A DNA stretch of 30,694 bases, taken from contig JBFLXE010000011.1 of the NCBI GenBank assembly GCA_040757455.1, forward strand, positions 1-30,694, given 5' to 3'. Made by a program: the position numbers and the translations under genes. Each line of letters starts with the position of its first letter. Positions within the stretch are counted from its first letter, which is position 1. Shown piece by piece: positions 21,296 through 30,395 of the stretch. Origin of the DNA: Kmv42 sp040757455 (lineage in GTDB: Bacteria; Nitrospirota; Thermodesulfovibrionia; Thermodesulfovibrionales; SM23-35). The notes beneath the pieces are model-generated. The model saw nothing but the letters and a program-made list of their open reading frames with translations. It was not told the DNA's origin and ran no database searches.

Positions 21296-21880
21296 TTAAG
21301 ATTCCTCCTCTATATTTTTGTTTTCCCCTTTTTTCTCAACTTGCTCTTCTCTTTCCATCCCGGAGGGTCTTTTTGACACGCACACAAGCGGTGCCCGCAA
21401 AACCTTATCTCTGAACATATAACCTTTTCTGAACTCCTCGACGACCATATTCTCATCTAGGTCATCACGTTCAACCACTGACATGGCGTGATGAACTGAC
21501 GGATCAAATTTTTCACCCAATGCCTCAATGGGATTGAGTCCAAATTTCCCAAGCGTCCTTCGCAATTCGCGCAAAGTGTTTTCAACTCCTTCGGCAAGCC
21601 CTTTTGAAGTTTTATCCACGGCATGTTTCAGAGCCATTTCAAGAGTATCTATGACAGGAAGAAGTTCGCCAACGAGTCTTTCTACTCCATAATTAAGCAG
21701 ATCCTCTTTTTCTCTATTCATCCTCTTTTTATAATTTTCGAACTCAGCATATAGCCTCAGATATTTATCCTGCACCTCTCGCAACTCTTCCTTTAACCGC
21801 TCTTTCTCGTCGGCAACTTCCTCAACAATTTCACTCATTCCAGTTTCTTCAGCCTTATGTAATTCCTGCTCGTCCTTCAC
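21296..21880 (-). CDS. grpE: Nucleotide exchange factor GrpE
   Basis: The protein has 194 residues: a long N-terminal coiled coil (about 5-75, with YLRLYAEFENYKKRMNREK), then the short beta domain with NPIEALGEKFDPSVHHAM and the GYMFRDKVLRAPLVCVS end typical of GrpE. The last 25 residues are charged and variable. It releases ADP from DnaK. Start ATG at 21880, 42 nt after hrcA. Confidence 0.97.
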   Translation of the reverse strand: MKDEQELHKAEETGMSEIVEEVADEKERLKEELREVQDKYLRLYAEFENYKKRMNREKEDLLNYGVERLVGELLPVIDTLEMALKHAVDKTSKGLAEGVENTLRELRRTLGKFGLNPIEALGEKFDPSVHHAMSVVERDDLDENMVVEEFRKGYMFRDKVLRAPLVCVSKRPSGMEREEQVEKKGENKNIEEES

Positions 21881-21922
21881 TTTTTCCTTGTCACATTATA
21901 CTATTCTTTTTCGCGGTTTGCT

Positions 21923-22957
21923 TCACTTTTCAGCCAATATGCCGGTTATAAACTTTGCCATGTTTTTGACGACATATATGGCCCTTGCATAGTTCATTCT
22001 CGTTGGCCCAATGATCCCTACAACACCGATCATTCGGTCGCCTTCTTTACAGGAAGATACTACTATGCTCAATCTTTTGAGTTCATCGATCAGATTCTCA
22101 GAGCCGATTATGACTTGTACGCCATCGGACTCTGAAAGTTTATCGAGTAATTTCATGATAGTATGCTTGTCTTCGATAGCCCGTGACAATTCCTTTATCT
22201 TCTTGAGATCGGCAAAATCGGGCAGATCCAGTACTTCTGAAAGACCTGACACAAAGAGATCACTATGAGGGAGATTGATTGCTTCCTGGCATATCTTCAC
22301 TGCGTGCGCGATGAGTCTTTCACACTTTGTCTTTTCCCTTGACATCTCAGTCAAAATCCTGAAGCGAACCTCGTCAACCGTGAGCCCCGAAAATTCGGCG
22401 TTCAGATAGTTCGTAATTCTGTCCAAATCCCTCTGCGATATATCAAAATCTAAAGATATCATCCTGTTCTTGAGGAGCCCTTCGTCGGTGAACAGGATTG
22501 CGACAATCCTTCTCTCCGCGAATTTAAGCAGATTGATTCTTTTCAGAGTGGCCATTGCCGGCCTGGAAGTCATCGCCACCCCCAAATAATGAGACATCAG
22601 AGAAAGGCTTAGCGTTGTCTCGCGTAGCAACATATCTATATCACTTTTCACTGTCTCGAGTTTCTTACAGATTTCCTGAAGAATTTCTATATTCGGATAG
22701 TACTCCCCTTCAGTCACGAGCGAATCTACGTAAAACCGATACCCCAGGTCTGTCGGCACTCTGCCCGCTGACGTATGTGGCTGTGTGAGGAATCCCATCT
22801 CCTCAAGATCCGCCATGATGTTTCTTATTGTGGCCGGCGAAAGACCAAAGGAATACCTTTTCGTCACGGCGCGTGAACCCACCGGACCCGGGAAATTGAT
22901 ATAACTCTGCACTATGGCGCATAGTATTTTCCTGTTTCTCTCGCTCAACATGAGCAT
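21923..22957 (-). CDS. hrcA: Heat-inducible transcription repressor HrcA
   Basis: From the ATG at 22957 the protein has 344 residues. The N-terminal winged helix has RAVTKRYSFGLSPATIRNIM, with HTSAGRVPTDLGYRFYVDSL following, both family signatures; the C-terminal domain ends with the conserved GPTRMNYARAI region. HrcA binds CIRCE and represses chaperone genes; GroEL assists folding of HrcA. Other starts exist in frame (TTG 22978, ATG 22972, ATG 22951). ATG 22957 is preferred because GGAG lies 9 nt upstream and the predicted transcription start is near 22981. The CIRCE operator overlaps the leader, so the operon is autoregulated. Confidence 0.96.
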   Translation of the reverse strand: MLMLSERNRKILCAIVQSYINFPGPVGSRAVTKRYSFGLSPATIRNIMADLEEMGFLTQPHTSAGRVPTDLGYRFYVDSLVTEGEYYPNIEILQEICKKLETVKSDIDMLLRETTLSLSLMSHYLGVAMTSRPAMATLKRINLLKFAERRIVAILFTDEGLLKNRMISLDFDISQRDLDRITNYLNAEFSGLTVDEVRFRILTEMSREKTKCERLIAHAVKICQEAINLPHSDLFVSGLSEVLDLPDFADLKKIKELSRAIEDKHTIMKLLDKLSESDGVQVIIGSENLIDELKRLSIVVSSCKEGDRMIGVVGIIGPTRMNYARAIYVVKNMAKFITGILAEK

Positions 22958-22958
22958 A

Positions 22959-22985
22959 TTAGCACTCTCCATGGTCAAGTGCTAA
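22959..22985 (-). promoter_or_regulatory. CIRCE operator of the hrcA-grpE-dnaK-dnaJ-rsmE operon
   Basis: TTAGCACTC-N9-AAGTGCTAA matches the CIRCE consensus (TTAGCACTC-N9-GAGTGCTAA) at 17 of 18 positions. It lies between the sigma-70 promoter and the hrcA start and covers its leader. Confidence 0.97.
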
Positions 22986-22987
22986 TA

Positions 22988-23016
22988 ATTTAACAATTAA
23001 CCGTCTTGCCTGTCAA
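22988..23016 (-). promoter_or_regulatory. Sigma-70 promoter of the heat-shock operon
   Basis: On the minus strand TTGACA (23016-23011), a 17-bp spacer and TTAAAT (22993-22988) form a good vegetative promoter directly in front of CIRCE. Confidence 0.75.
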
Positions 23017-23017
23017 G

Positions 23018-25087
23018 CTACGAAATTCTGAATTTTTGGATTTCTTCGAGGAGGGTTTCTGCGTTTTCGCTGAGCGAACTGATGCTTCTTTCCATTTCTG
23101 TTGCGGATTCCACCAGCTCTGATGTGGTCTTCTGAATACGTTCCATATTCTTTAAAATTTCTTCACTTTTCTGTTTTTGACTCCGAATGGCAAGAGTGAT
23201 CTGTTCCGACTGTGTTGACACATTCTCCGAAACGGATTTCATCTGTTTGCTTCCCTTCATCTGTTCCTCAGTGGCGTGCTTGATCTGCTCTGATCCGACC
23301 CTGATCTTCCCGGCCGCCTCCAAAATAAGAGCGCTGCCCTTGTTCTGTTCCCGCGTCGCATCCGATATCTGCTCTATCTGATTGTTCATTTCTCTGATCG
23401 ACTCGGTTATTCTCAGTATGAGGTTCGCTTCCTCGGCCGTGGCCTTCTGTATTGACTTCGACATACTGGTAGAACTTTGAGAGCTTTCCAGCACACTCAC
23501 AAGCGCGTTATTGACTTCTTCTATGAGTTTAATGCCCCTTTCGACCGATTTTATGCCTTCAGCAGTTAAGTCGACGCTGGAGCGTGTCTCTGCCTGCACG
23601 GAACTGATAAGCTCATCTATTTCTTTTGTCGACATTGACGTTTTTTCGGCCAGACCCTTTATCTCATCAGCTATAACAGCAAAGCATTTTCCATATTGGC
23701 CTGCCTGGGCTGCGAGTATTGCCGCGTTGAGCGAAAGAAGACCGGTTTGGCTGGCCACATCATCGATTATGTTCACGATACTGCCGATCTCTTCTGATCT
23801 TTTCTCCAGGCGTCTGATTGCCTCGGAAATCGAATTGACACAATCTTTGATATCTTCTATCCCTTTTGTGGCAGAGCGAATAGAGGCCAAACCTTTTTCG
23901 GCAGCCTCCATCGAGACGGTTTCGGCGAGTCTCACAGATTCGTCTGCACCCCTTTGTATCTCGGCGATGGATGCGTTAACCTGAGACAGGGCGGTACTGC
24001 TTTCTTCAGAAGAAGCCGCAAGTATGTCGATGCTTCTTGCCGTTTCTTTAAGGGAAGCTATCATCTCTTCTATTGATGCAGCCGACTCATGTGAGGTCAT
24101 GTTAAATACATTCACATTTTCAGCTATACTTCCTATGGAAGAAATCATCTCTTCCGCTGCTGCCGACGCATTTTCTGCGGATTCACGAAGGCTTTCCGAA
24201 CTAAGAGCAATCGAAGATATTGAAGAATTCATTTCAGCAACATGCTTTGCATTTTCTTCTATAGCATTCTTCTGCAGATCTACAACCCTTCTAACGCTTG
24301 CGGGAGAATTAGTAATGTGTGCCGTAACAGCGGAAACATTCGTTGAAAGGGTTTTGATTTTGAAAAGCATATCCCTCAGGTTCAAAGCAATATTATTCAT
24401 GGCCTCGGCCAGGGACGCGATCTCGTCCCTTCCGGTTTTTCCTATCAACTCTGTCAAGTCACCTGATGAAAATTTTCTCGCTGTTTTCTCCATTTCCAGT
24501 ATCGGACCCGTGAGAAACCGTGAAATGGAGAATTGGATTATTCCGGCAAAAAATAGAAAACTTATCATTGATGTGCTGATGGCCCATATGAGAAGATTAT
24601 ACAGTTCTTTGTTTATGACCGAGGATTTCACACCTACTGCAAGGCATCCCACATTCTCATCTCTTGCATCAAGAAGGGGCAGCAAAATATCAAAAAAGGC
24701 TCCCGATTTCTGGACAATACTTCCGCGTAACGACGAAACATTCGCATTCAAGATATCACTTCGCGTCTCCCCTATTTTCTCTTCGTGGCTATGAAAAAGA
24801 ATCTTTCCGCCTTTATCGAAAACCATTGAATACTCGATTGTTTCATCTGTGATCAGCCCCTTCATCTTCTCGTTCAGTCCTTCGATATTGTCAATCGTGA
24901 CACCCAGTTCGAGGACCTTTCCTATCTCCTTTGCCATAGCCGATCCGATCGACGTCGCCTTTGATATAACGGCCTGCTTATAACGGCTGTACGATATATA
25001 TGTCAAGACCCCGGTATTTATACTGACTGCAAGAAAAAGCAGGAGGGTTATTATCAGTAAAGATCTTCTCTGAAGATTCATCCTCAT
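23018..25087 (-). CDS. Methyl-accepting chemotaxis protein
   Basis: The protein has 689 residues: transmembrane helix 1 (about 9-31), a periplasmic sensing region (about 35-160, single-Cache-like), transmembrane helix 2 (about 165-187), HAMP (about 188-240) and a long cytoplasmic coiled-coil signalling domain. The hairpin tip reads SLNAAILAAQAGQYGKCFAV then ADEIKGLAEKT (about 450-490); the usual Glu after AAI is Leu and a Cys follows Lys, a variant tip. It would signal to CheA/CheW, which are not in the window. Its start overlaps the stop of the binding-protein gene by 4 nt (ATGA), so the two are translationally coupled and the binding protein may present ligand to it. Confidence 0.95.
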   Translation of the reverse strand: MRMNLQRRSLLIITLLLFLAVSINTGVLTYISYSRYKQAVISKATSIGSAMAKEIGKVLELGVTIDNIEGLNEKMKGLITDETIEYSMVFDKGGKILFHSHEEKIGETRSDILNANVSSLRGSIVQKSGAFFDILLPLLDARDENVGCLAVGVKSSVINKELYNLLIWAISTSMISFLFFAGIIQFSISRFLTGPILEMEKTARKFSSGDLTELIGKTGRDEIASLAEAMNNIALNLRDMLFKIKTLSTNVSAVTAHITNSPASVRRVVDLQKNAIEENAKHVAEMNSSISSIALSSESLRESAENASAAAEEMISSIGSIAENVNVFNMTSHESAASIEEMIASLKETARSIDILAASSEESSTALSQVNASIAEIQRGADESVRLAETVSMEAAEKGLASIRSATKGIEDIKDCVNSISEAIRRLEKRSEEIGSIVNIIDDVASQTGLLSLNAAILAAQAGQYGKCFAVIADEIKGLAEKTSMSTKEIDELISSVQAETRSSVDLTAEGIKSVERGIKLIEEVNNALVSVLESSQSSTSMSKSIQKATAEEANLILRITESIREMNNQIEQISDATREQNKGSALILEAAGKIRVGSEQIKHATEEQMKGSKQMKSVSENVSTQSEQITLAIRSQKQKSEEILKNMERIQKTTSELVESATEMERSISSLSENAETLLEEIQKFRIS

Positions 25088-26001
25088 TTAATTATCCTCG
25101 TTGCGGAGCTTAATAGATCAAAAGGCACTTTGAACCCCATGGCGCTGGCTTCCTTGAGATTTATGACAAGGTTTAACTTCCGCGGATTCTTAACCTCGAT
25201 GTTCGATGGACTTTCTCCCCGTGCCACATGTGCAAGTATGTTCGCAATCTCTCTGCCCTGTTCTGCCGGGTCGGCTGAAAGAGTCAATAGAATGCCTCTT
25301 TCTTCCACATTCCCGATGAGCGAAGCAACAGGAATCTTCATCTGTCTCGCAGCGCTAATGATTTCCTCAATATAGACAGCTGCCACATCACTCGTTGTGA
25401 TGAAGAGCGCATCCACTTTCTTAATTTTTGAAACATCACCGGGGCTCCGGAAATTGAACTTCACGGCATTGAAGGAAAACTGACTTGCGAGACGTTCCAG
25501 TTCAGAAGCCTCCTTGACGGTATCCTTTTCTGAATTATTGTAGACTATACCCAGGCTCGAGAAATTATGGATGTCTTTGAGGTTCTTGACAAGTCCGGCG
25601 ATAGATACCTTGGAGATTATCCCGGTTGTTTTCTTCCCTTTTATCCCCAGGACAGCACTGTCATAGACACTTGCAAATATCACAGGGATGCCGGACGCTT
25701 CCGAAAGTGCGCTCAGTGTTGCGGGCGTACCGTATGTGATTATTACATCGACACCGACCGCACTAAATTTTCTCGCCGCGTTTATCCAAGCCATTGCATC
25801 CGGAGAAGGAGTCTGAAGAATGATATCCGCCTGAATCCCTTTACTTTTGAGATCATCGGTAAATGTCTTGTGTATTGCTCTGTAATAGGGAATGTCACCG
25901 CTAATGATAACACCTACCTGCACACTCTTGGCGAGACTGGCAGATTCGAATACTGAAATGATAATTGCGATAATCAAAAAAATCCGAATCATTTTATTCA
26001 T
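25084..26001 (-). CDS. ABC-type substrate-binding protein without a permease
   Basis: The protein has 305 residues with a Sec signal peptide (about 1-24, ending SASLAKS). The rest matches the ABC_sub_bind (PF04392-like) periplasmic-binding fold: VQVGVIISGDIPYYRAIHKT at the start, DVIITYGTPATLSAL, IPVIFASVYD, and LTLSADPAEQGREIANILAH near the end. Relatives bind amino acids or aromatic compounds for import, but no permease or ATPase gene is adjacent. The 4-nt overlap with the chemoreceptor gene suggests a sensory role. The ligand is unknown. Confidence 0.9.
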   Translation of the reverse strand: MNKMIRIFLIIAIIISVFESASLAKSVQVGVIISGDIPYYRAIHKTFTDDLKSKGIQADIILQTPSPDAMAWINAARKFSAVGVDVIITYGTPATLSALSEASGIPVIFASVYDSAVLGIKGKKTTGIISKVSIAGLVKNLKDIHNFSSLGIVYNNSEKDTVKEASELERLASQFSFNAVKFNFRSPGDVSKIKKVDALFITTSDVAAVYIEEIISAARQMKIPVASLIGNVEERGILLTLSADPAEQGREIANILAHVARGESPSNIEVKNPRKLNLVINLKEASAMGFKVPFDLLSSATRIIK

Positions 26002-27954
26002 TTATTGCCACCTCTTTGTAAGACCCAAAAGTATGATATGTGCCTCGCCGTCATCGGCAGGCTTGAACAGTCTGTCGATTGCATCATCAAATTTGCTGTA
26101 CAGGTATTTAAGGCTAAAATCCCATCCATCAGCAAACGAATAGCGGCCTGAAAACCGGAGGTCAGTCTGCCTTATTTTGAGCTCTGAGAATTCTGAGATT
26201 GAAACAGGTTCTGTTGCAGCTTGTGCTCCTGGAAAGAAATCCGATGTGCTCTCAGTATATGTCCCTCCCGCGGATAGATCAAGCCTGGTTGCCGGCCGGT
26301 AATTCACATTTGTTGAAACGGTCTGTATCTTTTCTTTATTCAAGACATCATCGTCGGTAATAAATTGTGGCTCACTGTTGCTTCCGTAAATAAGAGGTTG
26401 TTTTGTCCTGTTTGTCACATATGCATAACTTGTGTCTAAAGCGATATTCTCAGAAATATTAATCCCTATCATTCCGAGCAACTTGCCCTCCGTTCTTTTT
26501 CCACTGTCAATAATTGCCTGCTGATCATTTATTGTGTATTGGATATCGTCGCGTCTTCCCTGCGACAATTCAGCGATCATATTTGCGAATAAAAAGGGTA
26601 AGGGTTTCCATGATACGGATAACGTCCCTTTGTCCCTGGTATCTGATTCGACATTATATGCCGGTTCATCTATCTCTTCATGCGTATACTTTGACTTTAT
26701 ATTCACGTTTTTTAAGACCCTCGCATTAATGGCCAGAGCTACTACATCTCTCACCGTCGTCTCCGGCAGATTCCATTCGTCTGCATTCTCCCTGTCTGTA
26801 TTGATATGCGAAATCTCAGCGTTTAAAGTTATACCTTTAAACAACCTGTATCTTAAATTTCCCGAAAGGCTATCTTTTTTTGAAGAGATGGATTGTCTAA
26901 CGTTGTACGTGAAAGAATTGGCCTGATTAATTAAATCCGTAATGGTCACGGTATCAGGGTTTTCTACATCGGTCTCTCGATGTCTGTATTTAAAGAAGAA
27001 TGTCAATTTCGGCATAGGCATCCATGTCAGGTCCGTGCTGCCTAAAAAGTAATCGGCTTCAGCTCCGGAAGATTCATTTTCCTTGCTCTGTCTTGAAAGG
27101 GTCAGAGATGCAACAATTTTCCCTGTGTAAGATGTATGAAGTTTCAAGGTGCTTTCGGAACCTTCAAAATCGGGAATTGCGTTGTGCGGGTAAACACCTG
27201 CTGCTCTGCCGCCTCCTGCGGCATAGAAATCATGCAAAATTCTATCTCCTCCGGCATCAAATCTTTTCTCGGAATGAGATAAATCTATCTCTACGGGTCC
27301 CATATGTGTGTTGACCCCAACCTTTATATCTCTTGTTTCGTGATCCACTTCTCTCTTTTCCGCCACTCTTGTCAGATCGTTAAAGAAGCCGGAACCACCA
27401 AGAAATCTTTGCTGCCTCTGTCCGCTCTTGGTGTAGAGTCTTCCGTCCACATATATATGGACGGGGAAATCAGGTGCTTTAAATCTCATAAAGACCGCGT
27501 CAATGTCTGACTCGATGCCATATTCCTTCGAAATATCTTTCCGGTCAACCTTGAATCTTTCATCCTCCCCGAGATCAATGAGATTTATATTGTCGAGATT
27601 GTGAAAGATAGACCTGCTTATCCATCGCGAAAGAATCAGATCTTTATAGGCGTAACTCGCATCCCAGAAGTAGTCTTTCTCATTGAGAAAGTCAAGTTCC
27701 AGATGTATGCGGTGCGGAAAGGGAAGCGCCCTGAATTCTCCCGCAAATATCACTGAGTCCCGTAGATACTCAAATTCAGCTGCCCTTTCAGATCCCTCAA
27801 TCTCAATAAGTCTGTATCCTCCTGTGAGAAAGATCTTCGGTTTTATCTCAGGAAATTTATATATAACCAGTTCTTCTTCCGGAGATATCTCCGCTGCAAG
27901 GACAGTTCCGGATATGGCGCAAATTATGAAGCATGATAGTAAAAATGCCCTCAT
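26002..27954 (-). CDS. Outer-membrane beta-barrel protein of an electron-transfer conduit (MtrB/PioB-like)
   Basis: From the ATG at 27954 (GGAGGAAC just upstream) the protein has 650 residues. The frame extends further upstream, but that part would overlap the cytochrome gene and lacks a signal peptide; MRAFLLSCFIICAISGTVLA is a proper Sec signal. The mature protein is a run of amphipathic beta strands with frequent Tyr/Asp/Lys alternation and ends ILLGLTKRWQ. Its position directly after two multiheme lipoprotein cytochrome genes (8-nt gap) matches porin-cytochrome conduits in which a barrel holds a cytochrome across the outer membrane. Family membership is inferred from size, strand pattern and context; strict MtrB signatures were not verified. 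Confidence 0.8.
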   Translation of the reverse strand: MRAFLLSCFIICAISGTVLAAEISPEEELVIYKFPEIKPKIFLTGGYRLIEIEGSERAAEFEYLRDSVIFAGEFRALPFPHRIHLELDFLNEKDYFWDASYAYKDLILSRWISRSIFHNLDNINLIDLGEDERFKVDRKDISKEYGIESDIDAVFMRFKAPDFPVHIYVDGRLYTKSGQRQQRFLGGSGFFNDLTRVAEKREVDHETRDIKVGVNTHMGPVEIDLSHSEKRFDAGGDRILHDFYAAGGGRAAGVYPHNAIPDFEGSESTLKLHTSYTGKIVASLTLSRQSKENESSGAEADYFLGSTDLTWMPMPKLTFFFKYRHRETDVENPDTVTITDLINQANSFTYNVRQSISSKKDSLSGNLRYRLFKGITLNAEISHINTDRENADEWNLPETTVRDVVALAINARVLKNVNIKSKYTHEEIDEPAYNVESDTRDKGTLSVSWKPLPFLFANMIAELSQGRRDDIQYTINDQQAIIDSGKRTEGKLLGMIGINISENIALDTSYAYVTNRTKQPLIYGSNSEPQFITDDDVLNKEKIQTVSTNVNYRPATRLDLSAGGTYTESTSDFFPGAQAATEPVSISEFSELKIRQTDLRFSGRYSFADGWDFSLKYLYSKFDDAIDRLFKPADDGEAHIILLGLTKRWQ

Positions 27955-27962
27955 TGTTCCTC

Positions 27963-28964
27963 CTATTGAACAAACCTTCCCCTGCCTGAGGCAGAAGGTA
28001 TGTCGGTCCCGTGAATTGTGGAATGGCAATCGGTGCATCTCGTATAAAAAGCCCCTTTTGATTCTGCACTTGATATAAGGCCGGCTGTTATTACTCTGTG
28101 CCCTTCGTGGCATTGCAGGCAGAGAAAGGGTTCACTCCATTTCAGTAAATTATTGTTTACTGTTCCGTGACTCCCGTGACAGACCAGACAGTCCTCCATA
28201 ATGTCGGCGTGTTCAAAAACGAAGGGACCTTCTATTTCAGCGTGGCATTGAGCACACGTCTCCTTCACTGTGTCCTTTCTCAAGAGTCTCTCTGACGATC
28301 CGCCGTGGGTGTTATGGCAATCTGTGCAGAAAACCTTCCTCTCGGGAACCGGGTGATGGCTGGGAAGGGAGAATTCAGCCTTCTTGTCCTCATGACATTG
28401 ATAACACATCTCGAAAGTCTCACGGAGCCTTACTATCAAATCAGGCCCCGCGTGGATCTTGTGGCAATCAGAGCAGGAAACATCGTTTATCGCGTGCGTG
28501 TTCGCATTCCAGTTATGGAGATTGAATGTGGCATTGGCCGTATGACATTTTAGGCACATCAGAGAGAGAGCAGGAGCCGGAAGGTTCTTCAAATCAAGGA
28601 GGGTTTCATGTTTGCAGGCGGTCTCTATACCTTTCTTTAGATCTTCCTGGACCTTTTCCTGGGTAAGTCCCTCAATTGCAAGACTTCCCGGACCATGGCA
28701 TGATTCGCAGTCTACAAGGGGCATTCCCGATTTCTTTGAAAGCTGCGCGCCCATTGTGCTTGCTGCCAGGTCTTCTTTCTTTTTGTCATGGGTATGGCAA
28801 GTTCTCAGGCAATTGTCCGTGCCTACATAGTTGGCGTCCAGCCTTCCTGCAAGCGTCCTCTCATATTCTTTGATTGGTATGATAGGTTTCGATGTTTTGA
28901 GTGTCTCGCATCCCCATATAAGTATGAGCATAAAGAGAAAAAGAACTATTTTCTTACAGGGCAT
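27963..28964 (-). CDS. Lipoprotein decaheme c-type cytochrome (MtrA/DmsE-like)
   Basis: From the ATG at 28964 (AGGAGG just upstream) the protein has 333 residues. The longer frame to 29018 would place the signal peptide internally. The signal ends LILIWGC, with lipid-attached Cys19. Nine standard C-x2-C-H haem sites are at C86, C137, C164, C187, C213, C237, C259, C282 and C310. A tenth, at C52, has the spaced form CLRTCH (C-x3-C-H). Size, haem count and spacing match the MtrA/DmsE decaheme family, which carries electrons through the outer membrane inside a barrel partner. The barrel gene follows after 8 nt. Confidence 0.92.
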   Translation of the reverse strand: MPCKKIVLFLFMLILIWGCETLKTSKPIIPIKEYERTLAGRLDANYVGTDNCLRTCHTHDKKKEDLAASTMGAQLSKKSGMPLVDCESCHGPGSLAIEGLTQEKVQEDLKKGIETACKHETLLDLKNLPAPALSLMCLKCHTANATFNLHNWNANTHAINDVSCSDCHKIHAGPDLIVRLRETFEMCYQCHEDKKAEFSLPSHHPVPERKVFCTDCHNTHGGSSERLLRKDTVKETCAQCHAEIEGPFVFEHADIMEDCLVCHGSHGTVNNNLLKWSEPFLCLQCHEGHRVITAGLISSAESKGAFYTRCTDCHSTIHGTDIPSASGRGRFVQ

Positions 28965-28983
28965 TTGCGTCCTCCTCGCTTTT

Positions 28984-30348
28984 TTATGGAGTATAGATTG
29001 TGGCCGGCCTGTCATCACTCGATGAAGGCCTCATACCCGGGAGCAGCTCTCCCGTTAGCGCTTCATACGAATCCCTTAAGAGCTGAACCACGTACCTGAA
29101 ATTGTGGACATAAGCTCCAGGTTCTTTATCCACAAACTGTAGATTAAAGGCAGCCTCGATCTCGTTTTCTTTCCATGTAGTTACTCTGTTGGGATATATC
29201 TGTGGTGATGCTACTTTGAAAAAATATGGATATGCATGTGGATTGTAATATATGCCTGCATTCTCAAGTCCTACAATTATTAAAGCCTTGAGTCCTTCTA
29301 TCTCTTCTTTTATATTTTCGGGAAATCCGTCTCCATCCATGTCTCTGTCATAAAGGCGGAACGTTCCAAAATCGGATAAACCGGGATGACACACCTGACA
29401 TGCGTCTGTATTCATTTTGCCTTCATGACTTATATTAAATGTATGTCCTCCAAGATTCTCATCTGCTGAATCTGCCATATGACATCCTGTGCACAGAATA
29501 ATCTGATGAGACACGATACCGTTTGAGTATGTCTTATCTTTGAATTCAAATCCTTTCAGGCTGAAAAGCATCGGACCGGCTGACATGTAGTGCGGGTTTA
29601 CAAAGTCGAGTTCTGTCATAGTCTCATTATTGGCGTTATAAGGATCAACACCTTTGGACTTCATTTTTTTATAGAGGCTCCATCCACTCTCCATTCCCTG
29701 ATGGCAGGTGAAACAGGAAGCGGAATTACCGACGTCAAGAATGGCGTCCTGTACCGATGTTGAAGATCTGCCGCTTGTTAATGTCACATTGCCCGCCTTT
29801 CTTAATCTTTTGTTCTCAGCAGTTGGATAACCCAGGGTGTCGTGGCAGCCATTACAGGTGATATGGTGAGGATAGATTTCCGTTACCGGGGGAACCCAGC
29901 CTGGATAGGCGATGTTACTTGAAGCCACATAGCTTGCGTACCCTATGCCAGAATGGCAGCGAAGGCACGGAGCTGCAATATGAGTAGATGCAAATGCCTC
30001 TGAATTTATATCCGCATGTCCTGATCTAAACCACTCATGATTAATGGATATATTGCCATCATGATAGTCGTGACAACTTGCCGAACATGCCCGATCACCC
30101 GTCTTCAAGACATATCCTGTTCCCTCTGGAGCCCATTCCACAGCACTTTCCAGCACATAGCCTTCCACCGGAGCCGAGTCAGTCAAATCATAGTGAGTAT
30201 CAGCGAAATCATTGACGTGGCACATAAAACAGGAACCTGAAACAATTGGTTCTTGATGGGTATCTTTGCGCCCCTCGCCTCCACCGCAACCTAAAAACAC
30301 TAAAAAACTTGAGAGAATAAAGGAAAAAAAGATGCTCAATCTGCCCAT
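28984..30348 (-). CDS. Lipoprotein heptaheme c-type cytochrome
   Basis: The protein has 454 residues. The signal ends LVFLGC, giving lipid-attached Cys21, followed by a Gly-rich linker. Six C-x2-C-H sites are at C40, C128, C165, C212, C286 and C317; a seventh, at C88, is CSASCH (C-x3-C-H). After the haem part comes a DRDMDGDGFPE segment (334-344) like a calcium-binding Asp loop, then about 110 residues without haem sites. ATG at 30348 has TAGGAGG upstream. It is the first gene of the conduit operon and could be the extracellular or periplasmic partner of the decaheme protein; location is not decided by sequence. Confidence 0.9.
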   Translation of the reverse strand: MGRLSIFFSFILSSFLVFLGCGGGEGRKDTHQEPIVSGSCFMCHVNDFADTHYDLTDSAPVEGYVLESAVEWAPEGTGYVLKTGDRACSASCHDYHDGNISINHEWFRSGHADINSEAFASTHIAAPCLRCHSGIGYASYVASSNIAYPGWVPPVTEIYPHHITCNGCHDTLGYPTAENKRLRKAGNVTLTSGRSSTSVQDAILDVGNSASCFTCHQGMESGWSLYKKMKSKGVDPYNANNETMTELDFVNPHYMSAGPMLFSLKGFEFKDKTYSNGIVSHQIILCTGCHMADSADENLGGHTFNISHEGKMNTDACQVCHPGLSDFGTFRLYDRDMDGDGFPENIKEEIEGLKALIIVGLENAGIYYNPHAYPYFFKVASPQIYPNRVTTWKENEIEAAFNLQFVDKEPGAYVHNFRYVVQLLRDSYEALTGELLPGMRPSSSDDRPATIYTP

Positions 30349-30381
30349 ATGACCTCCTATTTTTTCCGCAATGCAGCTATA

Positions 30382-30395
30382 TTAGCATATGCTAA
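30382..30395. promoter_or_regulatory. Perfect 14-bp palindrome upstream of the cytochrome operon
   Basis: TTAGCATATGCTAA lies 34 bp before the heptaheme cytochrome start and is a candidate operator. The rest of 30349-30694 is AT-rich with smaller symmetrical pieces: AATACTT/AAGTATT (about 30488-30510), GCAATATT twice (30453 and 30472 region) and TCTCA-GAAT-TGAGA (about 30555-30568). I see no certain promoter. A frame opens at 30601 and runs off the window. Confidence 0.4.

Noticed and set aside
23511..24794. Long plus-strand frames opposite the chemoreceptor gene
   Set aside because: They mirror the low-complexity Ala/Ser/Glu codons of the chemoreceptor coiled coil and show no independent protein features.
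26002..28113. Long form of the beta-barrel gene starting at 28113
   Set aside because: The extra 53 residues overlap the cytochrome gene, carry no signal peptide and have no ribosome binding site; the ATG at 27954 has both a signal peptide and GGAGG.
28965..29018. Extended N-terminus of the decaheme cytochrome
   Set aside because: It would bury the lipoprotein signal peptide; the ATG at 28964 has AGGAGG at normal distance.
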